From Cerasicoccus sp. TK19100 (GTDB taxonomy: Bacteria > Verrucomicrobiota > Verrucomicrobiia > Opitutales > Cerasicoccaceae), in NCBI RefSeq assembly GCF_027257155.1, contig NZ_JAPWDU010000001.1:620001-684000 (forward strand): a stretch of DNA of 64,000 nucleotides, read 5' to 3'. A program made the position numbers and the translations under genes. This document shows, one piece after another, positions 48,012 through 57,600 of the stretch (position 1 is its first letter; each line of letters starts with the position of its first letter). The notes below the pieces were generated by a model. It worked only from the letters and a program-made list of their open reading frames with translations, was not told where the DNA came from and ran no database searches.

Positions 48012-49055
48012 ATGCGCGCTCAGTTGGAAGCAGTTGTCGAGGAACTCAAGCGTTGGCGAGATGCCGGGCAGGGCTCGGTTTACCTGGAGCCAGGGACGCT
48101 GGATGCTCTGCGCGCCAAAGTCGGTGAGATCCGTGCGGCTGCGCCAGCGGGTTCGTTGCCTGATCCGGAGGCAAGCTCGGGACAGGGCCGCAAGGTCGAG
48201 CCCGCGTTCGAGGCCCAGCATCAGCATGGTCAATCGCGCCGTCCGCGCATTAAGCAGGATGCGGACGTGATTAAGGATTTCATTGCCAATGCCGAAAAGC
48301 CGCAGTCTGCCTCTAAGCCTTCGACACGTTCAGGCCAGGGAGTGGCGGCCAAGAAAGCCGCGCAAAAGGGGCAGGGCTTGCCGGAGGGCGTGAAGGAGAT
48401 TCCCGCGCCCACGCCGTTCGAGCTTCCAGAGGGCGACAAGCAGGCGCAGTGGGACTGGCTCCGCGAAAAGGTCCTGACCGACGAAGTCTGCAACGAGCAC
48501 CTGCGCCCGGGCAAGCAGGTCGTATTTGGCGTCGGCAATCTCGATGCGGACATTTTCTTCTGCGGCGAAGCGCCGGGCGAAGATGAGGAAATCCAGGGCG
48601 AGCCGTTTGTCGGCAAGGCTGGTCAGCTGCTCGACAAGATCATCGGCGCCATGGGCGTGAAGCGCGAGCAGGTCTACATCGGCAATATCATGAACTGGCG
48701 GCCCGAGCACGATAAGCCCTTTGGCAACCGCGCCCCCGTCGAGGCCGAGATTAATTACTGCCTGCCGTATTTGATCGGCCAACTGGAAATCGTAAAGCCC
48801 AAGGTGATTGTGGCTCTCGGCTTAACGGCGGCCAACGGACTGCTCGGCTACGACCCCGACCGCCGCATGGGCAAAGTCCGCGGGCAGTGGTTGGAGTTTT
48901 CCGGCGTGCCCCTGATCATCACCTACCACCCGAGCTACCTGCTCCGCAACCAGACCAACCAAGCCAAGCGCCTCGTGTGGGAGGATATGCTCCTGGCGAT
49001 GGAAAAGGTCGGCCTGCCGATCTCGGAAAAGCAGCGCGGGTTCTTTCAGGGCTAG
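48012..49055 (+). CDS. Uracil-DNA glycosylase family 4-like protein with degraded Fe-S site
   Basis: A base-excision-repair enzyme of the UDG superfamily. The 347-residue protein has a 150-residue low-complexity N-terminal extension and a C-terminal UDG domain. Motif A is [20 protein letters not shown], motif B is [11 protein letters not shown], and the family-4 [15 protein letters not shown] block is present. Family 4 enzymes use four cysteines to hold a 4Fe-4S cluster; here the corresponding positions read Cys160, His163, Trp229 (NWRP instead of KCRP) and Cys250, so a normal cluster is unlikely. Uracil excision is probable but not certain. It appears monocistronic. Confidence 0.88.
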   Translation: MRAQLEAVVEELKRWRDAGQGSVYLEPGTLDALRAKVGEIRAAAPAGSLPDPEASSGQGRKVEPAFEAQHQHGQSRRPRIKQDADVIKDFIANAEKPQSASKPSTRSGQGVAAKKAAQKGQGLPEGVKEIPAPTPFELPEGDKQAQWDWLREKVLTDEVCNEHLRPGKQVVFGVGNLDADIFFCGEAPGEDEEIQGEPFVGKAGQLLDKIIGAMGVKREQVYIGNIMNWRPEHDKPFGNRAPVEAEINYCLPYLIGQLEIVKPKVIVALGLTAANGLLGYDPDRRMGKVRGQWLEFSGVPLIITYHPSYLLRNQTNQAKRLVWEDMLLAMEKVGLPISEKQRGFFQG

Positions 49056-49103
49056 CGGGTGTTGGAAAAGGTGGCACCCGGTGTCCCTCTATTTGAGCGC
49101 CTC

Positions 49104-49667
49104 CTAGAGTGGTTCGTTGGTTTCCAGATTCCAGCCCATGGAAAATGAATCGCCTGCTTCGCCAGTTTTGGGATCAACAGTCTTCGTTTCGATCGTGATC
49201 TTTAAATAAGCAATGTCGACTGAGAACACGCCGCGGTCGCCGTCCGCGCCTTGGAGGTCAACGGAGGCAATATAGCAATCTTCCAGGGTGATTTTGAGGA
49301 ATTCAATTTTCCCCGATGGGCCGGTCAAGTTAACACCGGTTAAAATAATTTCTTCAGTTTTGGCGCCATTGGCGGCGAGCAGAAAGAGATCCGGGATGGC
49401 CTTTGAGTCGGTTTCGATGATCGCATTGAGCGCACTCCAGCTGGATGTGCCAGACGAGATGCCTCCCGAGTTAACGACGAGGTTGTTGCTGACGCCCAAA
49501 CTGTAGGACAAGAGCTCAATCTGATTTTCATAGCCCACAATTTGGCTGCCGCCTTCGATTGCCGGACCGTTTATGGACATGAAATAGTTAACCTGTTGGC
49601 CGAGCAGGCTGGACGGCAAGAGGGCGAGAGCTATCGACGCGAGGAAACGCAGTAAGTGATTTTTCAT
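49104..49667 (-). CDS. Exported Hcp-like (type VI tube-family) protein
   Basis: A 187-residue protein with a Sec signal peptide (LRFLASIALALLPSSLLGQ) followed by an Hcp1-family domain: YFMSINGPAIEGGSQIVGYE, IELLSYSLGVSN, IPDLFLLAANGAKTEEIILT, FLKITLEDCYIASV, and the C-terminal GWNLETNE. In type VI secretion Hcp lacks a signal peptide and stacks into the tube; no T6SS gene is present here. The gene follows the 500-residue secreted protein by 20 bp on the same strand. The signal peptide implies it works in the periplasm or outside the cell, for an unknown purpose. Confidence 0.8.
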   Translation of the reverse strand: MKNHLLRFLASIALALLPSSLLGQQVNYFMSINGPAIEGGSQIVGYENQIELLSYSLGVSNNLVVNSGGISSGTSSWSALNAIIETDSKAIPDLFLLAANGAKTEEIILTGVNLTGPSGKIEFLKITLEDCYIASVDLQGADGDRGVFSVDIAYLKITIETKTVDPKTGEAGDSFSMGWNLETNEPL

Positions 49668-49687
49668 AATAAGCGTGGAATCTTGGT

Positions 49688-51190
49688 TTAAAGGGGAATG
49701 GGCGGAAGGTATTCGATCACAATGCGGCCAAAGCGACTGGGGCCAGGTTCGGGATCGTCGATGGCGAAGACTGCGCGGTCTTGCCCGGAATTATCGTAAA
49801 GAAAAGCGCCGATGTTGGAGACGCGATCCCACTCAACCATGTCGTCGGAAAACTCCGCATGGTAGAGCAGGGGAACGCCGGTGCGGGCGCCAAATGCAAT
49901 GCGCAGGTTGCCGCTGCTGAGGAAGCCATTCGGCGCAAAAGCGTAGTCCTGCGGCTCGCGGTCGGCGACGGTTGGGTCGTGGCCGAAGGCGAACTCTTCA
50001 ATCAGCGTTAGGCCGTCGCCGTCGAGGTCACTGTTCATGGCCGCGTTCTCGCCGTAGAATCCCATTGCGGAAAGGTAGTCCAGGTAGGGCAGGCGTTGAA
50101 TGTGATTGATGCGGACGCTCAGCGGGCCGCCAGCTGCGGTGGGCACGCTCTTGGAGAAAAAGATGTAGCGCGCGCCAGTGGGCATGGAGATAAAGGTGTT
50201 GGTGCTGATGAGAAAGTCCTGCGCGATGTTCGTGGGCGTGGCGAATGCGGCGTCCTGACCCCGAACCTCGTTTGTGTAAACGGACCTACCCGCCTTCACG
50301 GGGGCGGGGATGCGTTGGAACTCGTTGCCGGCAAGTAGTTCATTGGTTCCCATGAACACGCCGAGCAAGTGGTTGGCCTTGCCATTGCTAAAGGATGCGC
50401 CGTTGCGTTGAAAGAGCAGGATGTCGCCCGCGCGCATCAAGGGAAACGCGCTGAAGAGATCGATACAATTGTCGTGATCCTCGGAGGCCTGATCCGTCGC
50501 GGGGATGACGTTGACGGCGCCCAGACCGCGGTGGAGATAGGTGTCCGTCGGGGAAATCTCCAGGTCCACATAGCTGTCAATCGGCAGCTCGGGTAGGGGC
50601 GGTAGCTCTGGTTTCAACTGGAATTCCAGGTCGCCGATGTAGAATGGGACGCGCACTTTCGAAGCTTCATCAACCGCGTAAATGAGGACCAGGAAGAGCT
50701 CGGATTTCGGGTCAATGCCGCCGACGTAAACCGGGCCGCCGTCGCTGATGACATTGGTGCGGTAGACGAATTGGTAAGACGGACTGAAGAACTCAATGAC
50801 GAAGCGGGTCTTGGCCGGCGTTTCGGGTTCCATGACAGCGCCAAACCCCTGCACGCCTTTGGACAGGTTAAGCTGAAAACTGCTCTCCGGGCCGCATGTG
50901 GCGTACACGCCAGGCATGGCGGTGTCGTCACGCTGGACGATCTGCGGCGTGTTGCCGTTATTTGCTGAAACACTGAGCGTTAGCTCGGAAGAAAAGCCGC
51001 TGATAGTTGTGCCCAGCGGAACTTCCTGGCTGGGCGGCGAGGTAAGCAGGTCGTTCCAAAAGAGCGTCGCGGAATTCCAGAGATTGTTCCGTTTATCGAC
51101 GGTGAATGGCGCGGCGAAACCTGAGCTGGGCAGAGCCAAGGCAATAAATACCAGGATGATGCGCTGCCAGAAAATGCGGCCTAACGTCAT
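49688..51190 (-). CDS. Secreted protein of unknown function
   Basis: A 500-residue exported protein (signal: IILVFIALALPSSGFAAP). The N-terminal 185 residues are strand-rich; the middle contains a repeated-looking DLEISPTDTYLHRGLGAVNV / LIRTNxF-type region. The C-terminal part has a Ca-type motif (DLDGDGLTLIEEFAFGHDP) and a terminal beta domain often seen in secreted Verrucomicrobiota proteins. No enzyme motif was found. It is the first gene of a two-gene unit with the exported Hcp-like protein. Its leader shares a 13-bp element with that of the autotransporter. Confidence 0.75.
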   Translation of the reverse strand: MTLGRIFWQRIILVFIALALPSSGFAAPFTVDKRNNLWNSATLFWNDLLTSPPSQEVPLGTTISGFSSELTLSVSANNGNTPQIVQRDDTAMPGVYATCGPESSFQLNLSKGVQGFGAVMEPETPAKTRFVIEFFSPSYQFVYRTNVISDGGPVYVGGIDPKSELFLVLIYAVDEASKVRVPFYIGDLEFQLKPELPPLPELPIDSYVDLEISPTDTYLHRGLGAVNVIPATDQASEDHDNCIDLFSAFPLMRAGDILLFQRNGASFSNGKANHLLGVFMGTNELLAGNEFQRIPAPVKAGRSVYTNEVRGQDAAFATPTNIAQDFLISTNTFISMPTGARYIFFSKSVPTAAGGPLSVRINHIQRLPYLDYLSAMGFYGENAAMNSDLDGDGLTLIEEFAFGHDPTVADREPQDYAFAPNGFLSSGNLRIAFGARTGVPLLYHAEFSDDMVEWDRVSNIGAFLYDNSGQDRAVFAIDDPEPGPSRFGRIVIEYLPPIPL

Positions 51191-51357
51191 TGTGCAGTAG
51201 TGGAAATTGAAATAGTAGTGACCTTATACCATAGCAGCTGTTTCCTTAATAGCCAGCATTAGTTAGGATTTATCAGTGGTTGGTTAAAAATCTAGCGGGC
51301 ATGAAGCCATCCGTGAGGGTTGACAAATTAGCAGTTAATCCACCATCGTAGTCTAAC

Positions 51358-52278
51358 ATGATATTCCCCCGATTGCTTTTAGTCTTCTTGCTGTCTTCCT
51401 TATTCGCTTCGGCTGCCCAGCCGTTCAAACGCTCCGATGTGGAGACTGAGGTTAGCGCGCAAGGTTGTCAGGTGGATCGTTTCACAATGCACTCGCCGTC
51501 GATGGACCGCGACATCAAGGTGGTCGTCGTGCTGCCGCCGGCCTATGCCCAAGACTCGCAGGAGACCTTTCCCATTCTCTACACGCTGCACGGCTACGGC
51601 GCCCCCTACGATACTTGGGCCTCGATGCCCAAGCTCCAGCAGCAACTGACGAAGACGCCCTTCATCTATACCTGTTTCGATGGCGACATAGGCTCATACT
51701 ACATAGATTCATTTTATCCAGTGAAGACCGAGCGGGACAAAGAACTGCGTGAGTCCGAGGAGCCGAAGACTTCGAAGTTCATGACTTTCTTTTTCGACGA
51801 GTTCATACCGGCCATCGACGAATGGTACCGCGTGAATCCTGAAAAGCGCGCGGTGACGGGCTTCTCGATGGGTGGCAGCGGCGCGCTGACTTACGGGCTG
51901 GCGCACCCGGAAATGTTCTCATCGATCAGCGGCCTTTCGTCGGCCTTTATGGATTTCTCCGGCTCCGAATCCAAGGCCAGCGAGCGGATACAGAATTACC
52001 TCGGCCCGAAGGACGAGTATCCCGAGCGTTACGAGTCGCTGGATCACTACAAGCTCATCGAGAAGCACATGGCCGACGGCGTGAAGTTGCCGCCGATTTA
52101 TCAGCACATCGGTACGGAAGATTTCCTCCTGGACGAAAACCACAAGTTTCAACAGTTCGCGCAGGAGAAGGGCCTCGACCTGACCTACGAAGAATCAGCC
52201 GGCGGCCACAACTGGAAGTTCTGGCACCCGGCCAGCGTGGGCGTGGCGGAGTTCCACTGGCAGCACTGGCAGGAGTAG
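51358..52278 (+). CDS. Secreted esterase (esterase-D/tributyrin-esterase family)
   Basis: A 306-residue alpha/beta hydrolase with a signal peptide (PRLLLVFLLSSLFASAAQ). The family features are VVVLPPAYAQDSQETFPILY, LHGYGAPYDTWAS (oxyanion region), the nucleophile in TGFSMGGSGALTYGLAHPE, the acid in GTEDFLLDEN, and the His in SAGGHNWKFW. Enzymes of this family act on short acyl esters, S-formylglutathione or acetylated sugars. The export signal suggests a periplasmic or secreted substrate. Confidence 0.88.
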   Translation: MIFPRLLLVFLLSSLFASAAQPFKRSDVETEVSAQGCQVDRFTMHSPSMDRDIKVVVVLPPAYAQDSQETFPILYTLHGYGAPYDTWASMPKLQQQLTKTPFIYTCFDGDIGSYYIDSFYPVKTERDKELRESEEPKTSKFMTFFFDEFIPAIDEWYRVNPEKRAVTGFSMGGSGALTYGLAHPEMFSSISGLSSAFMDFSGSESKASERIQNYLGPKDEYPERYESLDHYKLIEKHMADGVKLPPIYQHIGTEDFLLDENHKFQQFAQEKGLDLTYEESAGGHNWKFWHPASVGVAEFHWQHWQE

Positions 52279-52281
52279 GGC

Positions 52282-52845
52282 TCAATAATACAAGCTGAGA
52301 AGACGCGGGCTGTCGTCGGTGGGGTGGTCGCCGTCGTTCCATTCGACTTTGGCAAAGAAATCGGCGTTGGCTTCGACCCATTGAATGATCATGGATTCCT
52401 CGTCATGGCCGCCGTCGTGGCCGCGGTAGATGAGGATTGAAATCAAGCCACCGGGGGCGAGAAGCTTCTTGCAGACGTGGAGCGCCGCGTGGGTGGAGTC
52501 CGCGCTGGTGTTGACGGATTTATCCGAGCCTGGCAGGTAGCCGAGGTTGAAGACAATGGCTTTGACGCCGTGTATCCAGGGCGTCGGCGCGTAGTCGAGC
52601 ATGTCAGCGTGGCTGCCTTGGATCAGGATTGCCTGTTTGCGGAGGCCTTCGTCGATCAGCCGTTTATCGGTGTTGATCAGCGCCTGCAATTGCTTGTCGA
52701 TCGCCATGACTTTGCCCGCCTTACCCACGAGCTTGGCGAGAAAGGCGGTGTCGTGCCCGTTGCCCGCAGTGGCATCGATGGTGAAGCTGCCCGGTTGGAC
52801 AACGGCGGCTAACTGATCGTGGGCGACTTGGGTTAAGCGGGGCAT
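52282..52845 (-). CDS. YtqB/MnmM-like SAM-dependent methyltransferase
   Basis: A 187-residue class I methyltransferase of the rRNA_methylase/YtqB family. Motif I is IDATAGNGHDTAFLA, the acidic ligand is in VMAIDKQ, and the catalytic-region block is FNLGYLPGSDKSVNTSADST followed by ISILIYRGHDGGHDEE. The Bacillus YtqB protein was renamed MnmM for converting 5-aminomethyl to 5-methylaminomethyl uridine at tRNA position 34; the same job here is inference from family. It ends four bases after the stop of the convergent esterase gene. Confidence 0.88.
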   Translation of the reverse strand: MPRLTQVAHDQLAAVVQPGSFTIDATAGNGHDTAFLAKLVGKAGKVMAIDKQLQALINTDKRLIDEGLRKQAILIQGSHADMLDYAPTPWIHGVKAIVFNLGYLPGSDKSVNTSADSTHAALHVCKKLLAPGGLISILIYRGHDGGHDEESMIIQWVEANADFFAKVEWNDGDHPTDDSPRLLSLYY

Positions 52846-52925
52846 GGTGTTGGTGCGTGTTAATCAGGTGGGAACAATGAATGTTCGGTGTTTACTTAAC
52901 TCGGTGAAAACTGTTAAATAAAATT

Positions 52926-53471
52926 ATGATGAAATCTCTACTCCTTATCCTCGTGTCGTTGGCCGCTGGTTTGGTCACTGCTGAATCTAATTTTTCATAC
53001 GCCTTTGAAGGGGACGCTGCCAAGCGCGAACGGCTTGCTGGTTTGCAGGACTCGTCTACGCCGCCGCCATTTGAAGTCACCGATTGGGAGAACTCTGCGC
53101 CTCTGAAACTGTCTGAGCTGAAGGGCAAAGTTGTGGTCCTTGATTTTTGGGCGACTTGGTGTGGACCCTGCGTCCGCAGCATTCCACACAATAATGAGTT
53201 GGCGCAGAAGTATGCGGATGACGTTGTGTTTATCGCGATCACGCACCCCAAAGGCTCGGAGAAAACTCAAGCGATGATCAAGGAGAAGGGCATTGCTTAC
53301 CCCGTAGCGATCGACAGTGAAGGCAAGACGGCAAAGGCTTATAAAGTGAACGGCTACCCTGACTACTTTATCATTGATCGTGAGGGAAATATTATTGTGG
53401 CGGACTGCCAGAATAGCAAAGTCGACGAGGTGTTGGCCGAACTCATTCCCGAGCCAGGCAACAAAGGCTAA
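52926..53471 (+). CDS. Thioredoxin-like protein (TlpA/ResA type)
   Basis: A 181-residue exported thiol-disulfide oxidoreductase. It has a signal peptide (KSLLLILVSLAAGLVTAES) and a TlpA-like fold with the active site FWATWCGPCVRSIPHNNEL and the cis-Pro region NGYPDYFIIDREGNI. It probably reduces periplasmic disulfides, for example in cytochrome maturation. It converges on the FAD oxidoreductase gene. Confidence 0.88.
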   Translation: MMKSLLLILVSLAAGLVTAESNFSYAFEGDAAKRERLAGLQDSSTPPPFEVTDWENSAPLKLSELKGKVVVLDFWATWCGPCVRSIPHNNELAQKYADDVVFIAITHPKGSEKTQAMIKEKGIAYPVAIDSEGKTAKAYKVNGYPDYFIIDREGNIIVADCQNSKVDEVLAELIPEPGNKG

Positions 53472-53481
53472 AGCGTTTGCC

Positions 53482-54543
53482 TCAGGCTCGTTTCTTGCGG
53501 GGAGGACGTGCACGAAAATCACAATCTTCAGGTAGCGGAGCGCCGGTTAGCAGATGCTCCGTCAGGTGTTGAGCCAGCCAGGGGATGAATACGTTACCCT
53601 TCGAGCCGAAGCCGTTGAACACGCCGATGCGGGGGTGGTCTGGATGAAACCCCGCGCGTGGAATGTGGTCGCCCGTTGCACAGCGAACACCGACACGCTG
53701 GCCGACCACACTCAAGGTATGCGTGGGCAAAGTGGCGGCGACTTTGGCAAGGATTTCTGCGCAGCCTTCGTTGGTCGCCTCAAAGTCGGTTTGGCCACGG
53801 CCATAGGTGGAGCCGCACCAAGCGGTGCCGTCGGGTTGGGGAATGATCCACTTGCTGCGGTTGATCGGGTAGTCCGGGAAAGCGTGGTTGGAGGCGATGG
53901 TGAGAATCTCGCCTTTGTTGGGCTGGAAATTGAAGTCCGCAAACCACGGGTTTTGCAGGATGCGGAAGCCTTCGGCGAAGATGACCCGCTCGGCGGAAAT
54001 GTCGCGCCACTGGACATGGCTGTCGTCGACGGTGAGCTCGTCGTGTTGAAACTCTGCGTTGCAAAGTATGCCTTGGTCGGTGAAGTAATCGCGCAGGCAA
54101 TCGAGCAGCGGATTGGTTTCGACGTAGCCGCTGTGGTTGATTTGCAGGCCCCCGAACTCGTCGTTGAGCGGTGAGTTGGAGCCAGCGGGTTCGAAGTTGC
54201 CAAGGTAGGGGCGAAAGCGTTCGTCGTCTCGGCGTTGCTCCAGGTAGTCGCGCTCTTTGTCGTTGTCGATCAGGCGGAGAATGGGGGCCGTGTGGAAAAA
54301 CCGCCGTCCGAACTTTGCCTCCATTTCGCGAAAGAAATCTTGAGCAACCGGGAGGCAGTCTTCGATGCGCCAGGCGAGGTTAAGACGCTGGCCTTGCACG
54401 GGGTTGACCATGCCCGCGGCAACACGCGATGAGCTGGTGCGGTGCCCGTCATCGATCACGCGAACCTGATGCCCACGCTGGTGGAGCATCCACGCCAAAA
54501 CACTGCCAGCCATGCCTTGGCCGACGATGAGGGTTGGGGTCAT
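53482..54543 (-). CDS. FAD-dependent oxidoreductase (DAO family)
   Basis: A 353-residue flavoenzyme of the D-amino-acid-oxidase/glycine-oxidase group, with the N-terminal FAD-binding motif IVGQGMAGSVLAWMLHQRGH and the C-terminal GVFNGFGSKGNVFIPWLAQHL. It ends with a basic tail (PRKKRA). The substrate cannot be inferred from the neighbours; some relatives act in tRNA modification or thiamine synthesis. An internal 17-mer at 54051 matches the palindrome family seen elsewhere in the window. Confidence 0.82.
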   Translation of the reverse strand: MTPTLIVGQGMAGSVLAWMLHQRGHQVRVIDDGHRTSSSRVAAGMVNPVQGQRLNLAWRIEDCLPVAQDFFREMEAKFGRRFFHTAPILRLIDNDKERDYLEQRRDDERFRPYLGNFEPAGSNSPLNDEFGGLQINHSGYVETNPLLDCLRDYFTDQGILCNAEFQHDELTVDDSHVQWRDISAERVIFAEGFRILQNPWFADFNFQPNKGEILTIASNHAFPDYPINRSKWIIPQPDGTAWCGSTYGRGQTDFEATNEGCAEILAKVAATLPTHTLSVVGQRVGVRCATGDHIPRAGFHPDHPRIGVFNGFGSKGNVFIPWLAQHLTEHLLTGAPLPEDCDFRARPPRKKRA

Positions 54544-54563
54544 TGGGATTATTTAAAAGAAGA

Positions 54564-54596
54564 CAGCCCGGGTTGATAGCGTTTCAACCCGGGCTG
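54564..54596 (-). terminator. Rho-independent terminator of the PEPCK gene
   Basis: A 13-base-pair perfect stem (CAGCCCGGGTTGA / TCAACCCGGGCTG) with a seven-base loop. On the minus strand it is followed by TCTTCTTTT. It lies just beyond the stop of the large carboxykinase gene. Confidence 0.85.
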
Positions 54597-54608
54597 GCGT
54601 TAAGCTGT

Positions 54609-57600
54609 TTATTGATAGAGGTAAGGGTCGGTTCCCAGGGTGCCCTCCAGTTGTTTCACGCGGCCGTCGGCGCGGAAGACACCGAGGGTTTCGATAGCGT
54701 GCTGCAGGCGGGCGTTGAGCTCCTGCGTCTCGTCCGAATATTTCCCGTCCGTGAGCTTCGCAATCGCTTCGTTGAGGTAAGTCTCGTGGCGCTCCCAGAG
54801 CTTTACCTCGACGTCCTGGCGCTGCTTCAGGCGAGCCTGATACCAGTCACTGGCCATCATTTTCTTGCGGCAGAACAGGTCGCGGATCTCGGCGTCGGCG
54901 AGCGTCTTGCCCTCGTAGGAGCCGTCCTTCATGATGTGAAGCAGGGCCTTGAGAGGAGGACAGGCACCCTCGATGGAGCCGTCCTCAAAGTAGAGCGCGG
55001 CGACGCGTTCGTGCACGCCCAGAATGTTGTCCATGCCGTCGGCGTAAACGTCGAGCCCCTGGAGTTCCGGCTTGAGCATTTCTTCGCTCAATACGGCGGC
55101 CGGGTTACCGAAAACGCGGCCGAAGTAGTGGCGCACGAACTTGTCGGTGATGCGGTAGCCGAGGATGCTGGACTTGACCGTTTTGCCTTCGAATTCGACA
55201 TCCGGCACTGGCTCGAGCATGCCATCGGCGATGAGCACTTCTGGGTCGCGTTCGCGTGGCTTCATGCGGCTCCAGACTTCGGGCACGAGGAGGGAAATGT
55301 CGTGGTCGACGCGGTTCTTTGGGCCGACGTAACCGGCGGCGGTGATGAACGGCTGGTAGCCAGTGAGGATGAACGACACTAGGGCGTTGTTCAGATCGAC
55401 AATGGGCGGCAGGCAGTTGAATGGACCCTTGGTCAGCGCGCCTTCCGAGCCGGCACCGGTGGTCGACGGACTCTTGCCAGTCATTGAGGAAATGACCTCC
55501 ATGAAGAACTCCGGCAGCGGCAGGAAGTGGATCGGGTTGAAGACCGCCAGTGAGCGGATGCCCTTTTCCGGCGGGTTGTTGCGGCGGCCCGGCAGTACGG
55601 CGTTGACCGGCATGGGCACGGGCTTGCCTTCGCCGATGCGGCGGAACAAACGCACGCCCATCTCGCCCAGGTAGTAGTTGCGCGGGTTGACGAGGTCGTC
55701 GCGGTCCTGGAGGTAGCGCGGGTTCTTGGTCGGCTTACCGTCGACGAGGCGCGGGTTGGAGTTGACCACCATGTATTTGCTGCGCTCATCGGCGAGGAAT
55801 TCCTTCATCGCGGTCTGCATCGGCTCGGTGAATTGCTCGAAGCGGATGGAGTCCTCGGTCATGTCCTGCACGAAGTCACGGTCGAGTGCCTCGTAGTTGG
55901 CGAAGATGTTGCCCGCCTTGGACATGTCTTCTTCGGTGCGCTTGTCGTAGCCGCGGGTGATGGCGTCGTCCGGGCGTTGGAAAAGGCGGAACTCGCAGTT
56001 TTCGATGAACTTGATCGACGCGTTGCTGTAGCGCTTGTTGAGGTTCTCGATTTTGTCCGACGGCATGACGACGGCGGCGGAAATATCGTCCTCGGTTTGG
56101 AGCTTGGCTGCCGGGTGGAAGTCCTTGCGCAGACCAAAGATACGCCATGAGCCATCGGCATTGTAGCCGACGCGCAGGTACTGGGTGATCAGGCGCATGT
56201 CCTTATACTTGAGCCAGTTGCCGGACGAGCCGTTGACGGTGTCCACGCTGAAGCGGCTGCGCCATTCGCCCTGCCAGTCTTCTTTATAGAAGCGTTTGAC
56301 GATGAAGACGAGCTCCTTGATGTAGAAGGGAATTTCGCGCAGCCACTCGTTGTATTCGTCGGTGTATTCCGGCGCGGGAGTCAGCAGCTTAATCACGGAG
56401 CCGAGCGTGCGGGCCTGGCCGAGGATCGGGCGGCCGTGCTCGCGGTTCTTGGAGTCGTCCTTGAAGCGCATGCCGTATTCCTTATCAAGGATTTCGCCAA
56501 CGCGGTCGAAGTCTGCCTCGAAGTCCGCCGTGATAACCGGCGCGTAGATAATGGCGTCGGAGATTGACTTGGAAATCTCGGACTTGCCTCCGCCGGAAAC
56601 GGTGCAGGGCTTGTGGCAGAAGGTGCCTTCTGCCGTGGTGCCCACGAGACGCCAGCGACGACCTTCCGTGGCCGGGCGGAGCATCTCGATCTTGTAGCCC
56701 GACGGCAGCACGTAGGTGACGTGCGGCTTGAGGCGCATGCAGACGCGGGCGTCGCCCTTACCCCAGCAAACGGTTTGCTCGGCGAGGGAAATCTCGGTAT
56801 CGGCCGGAACGTAGTGGATGTCCGGGTATTTGTTGTCGATGGCGTAACCCTCAGGCTGGCGGGTGGCGCTGTCTCCGATGATCTTCATCGCACTCTCGAA
56901 GGAGTGGTCCAGCTCAGGGATAAACTGCGCAAGGCGGAATTCTTCACCCAGGTCATAGCTGGGGAAGGCGATGGCACCGCCGGCGTGTTCTTCTTCGGCG
57001 AGGCCGTAAAGATTCGCGGCGAAGCTGATCTGGGTTTTCACCTCCTTCTTGCAGTAGCCGAAGTAGTTGTCAGCGATGATGGTAATGACCACGCCCGAGG
57101 CGTCGCGGCAGGTGAGCTTGAAGGCTCCGCCGTCGTTGTAGAGCTCGTCTTCCTTTTCCCAGCACATACCGTCGCGCCTTTGGAGGTCGGTGGCCTCGTC
57201 GATATGGGGCAGGCCAAGCTCGCGCTTGGTCAGGGTGATCAGGTGGGGGGCCAGAATTACGCAGCCAGTGTGACCAGTCCAATGTCGCACATCGAGAGCG
57301 GCGTCGTTTTCCGGGAGGAAGGGGTCGCCGGCGTTGCCGAAAATGGATTCCACAAAGTCGAGGTTGGCGACCATGTTACCCGGCGCAAAGAAGCGGACTT
57401 CGTAGCGTTTTTCGGAGATGATGCCTTCCACGCCGGGGCAAACGACCGGGCGCATGAGCAGGGAGGTCCAGACTTCAGCGGGCTTGTCGAGCGTCGAAGT
57501 GAAGGGCAGCTCCTTGAGGGACGACGGCGGCTTGAGCGCGGCGTCGAGCATGCGGGCAAAGGTGACCTTGGGGACCGACTTCTTGTCGGCCGGAATCGGC

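Noticed and set aside
49104-49667. Type VI secretion system
   Set aside because: Only an Hcp-like domain with a signal peptide; no sheath, baseplate, ClpV or VgrG gene in the window.
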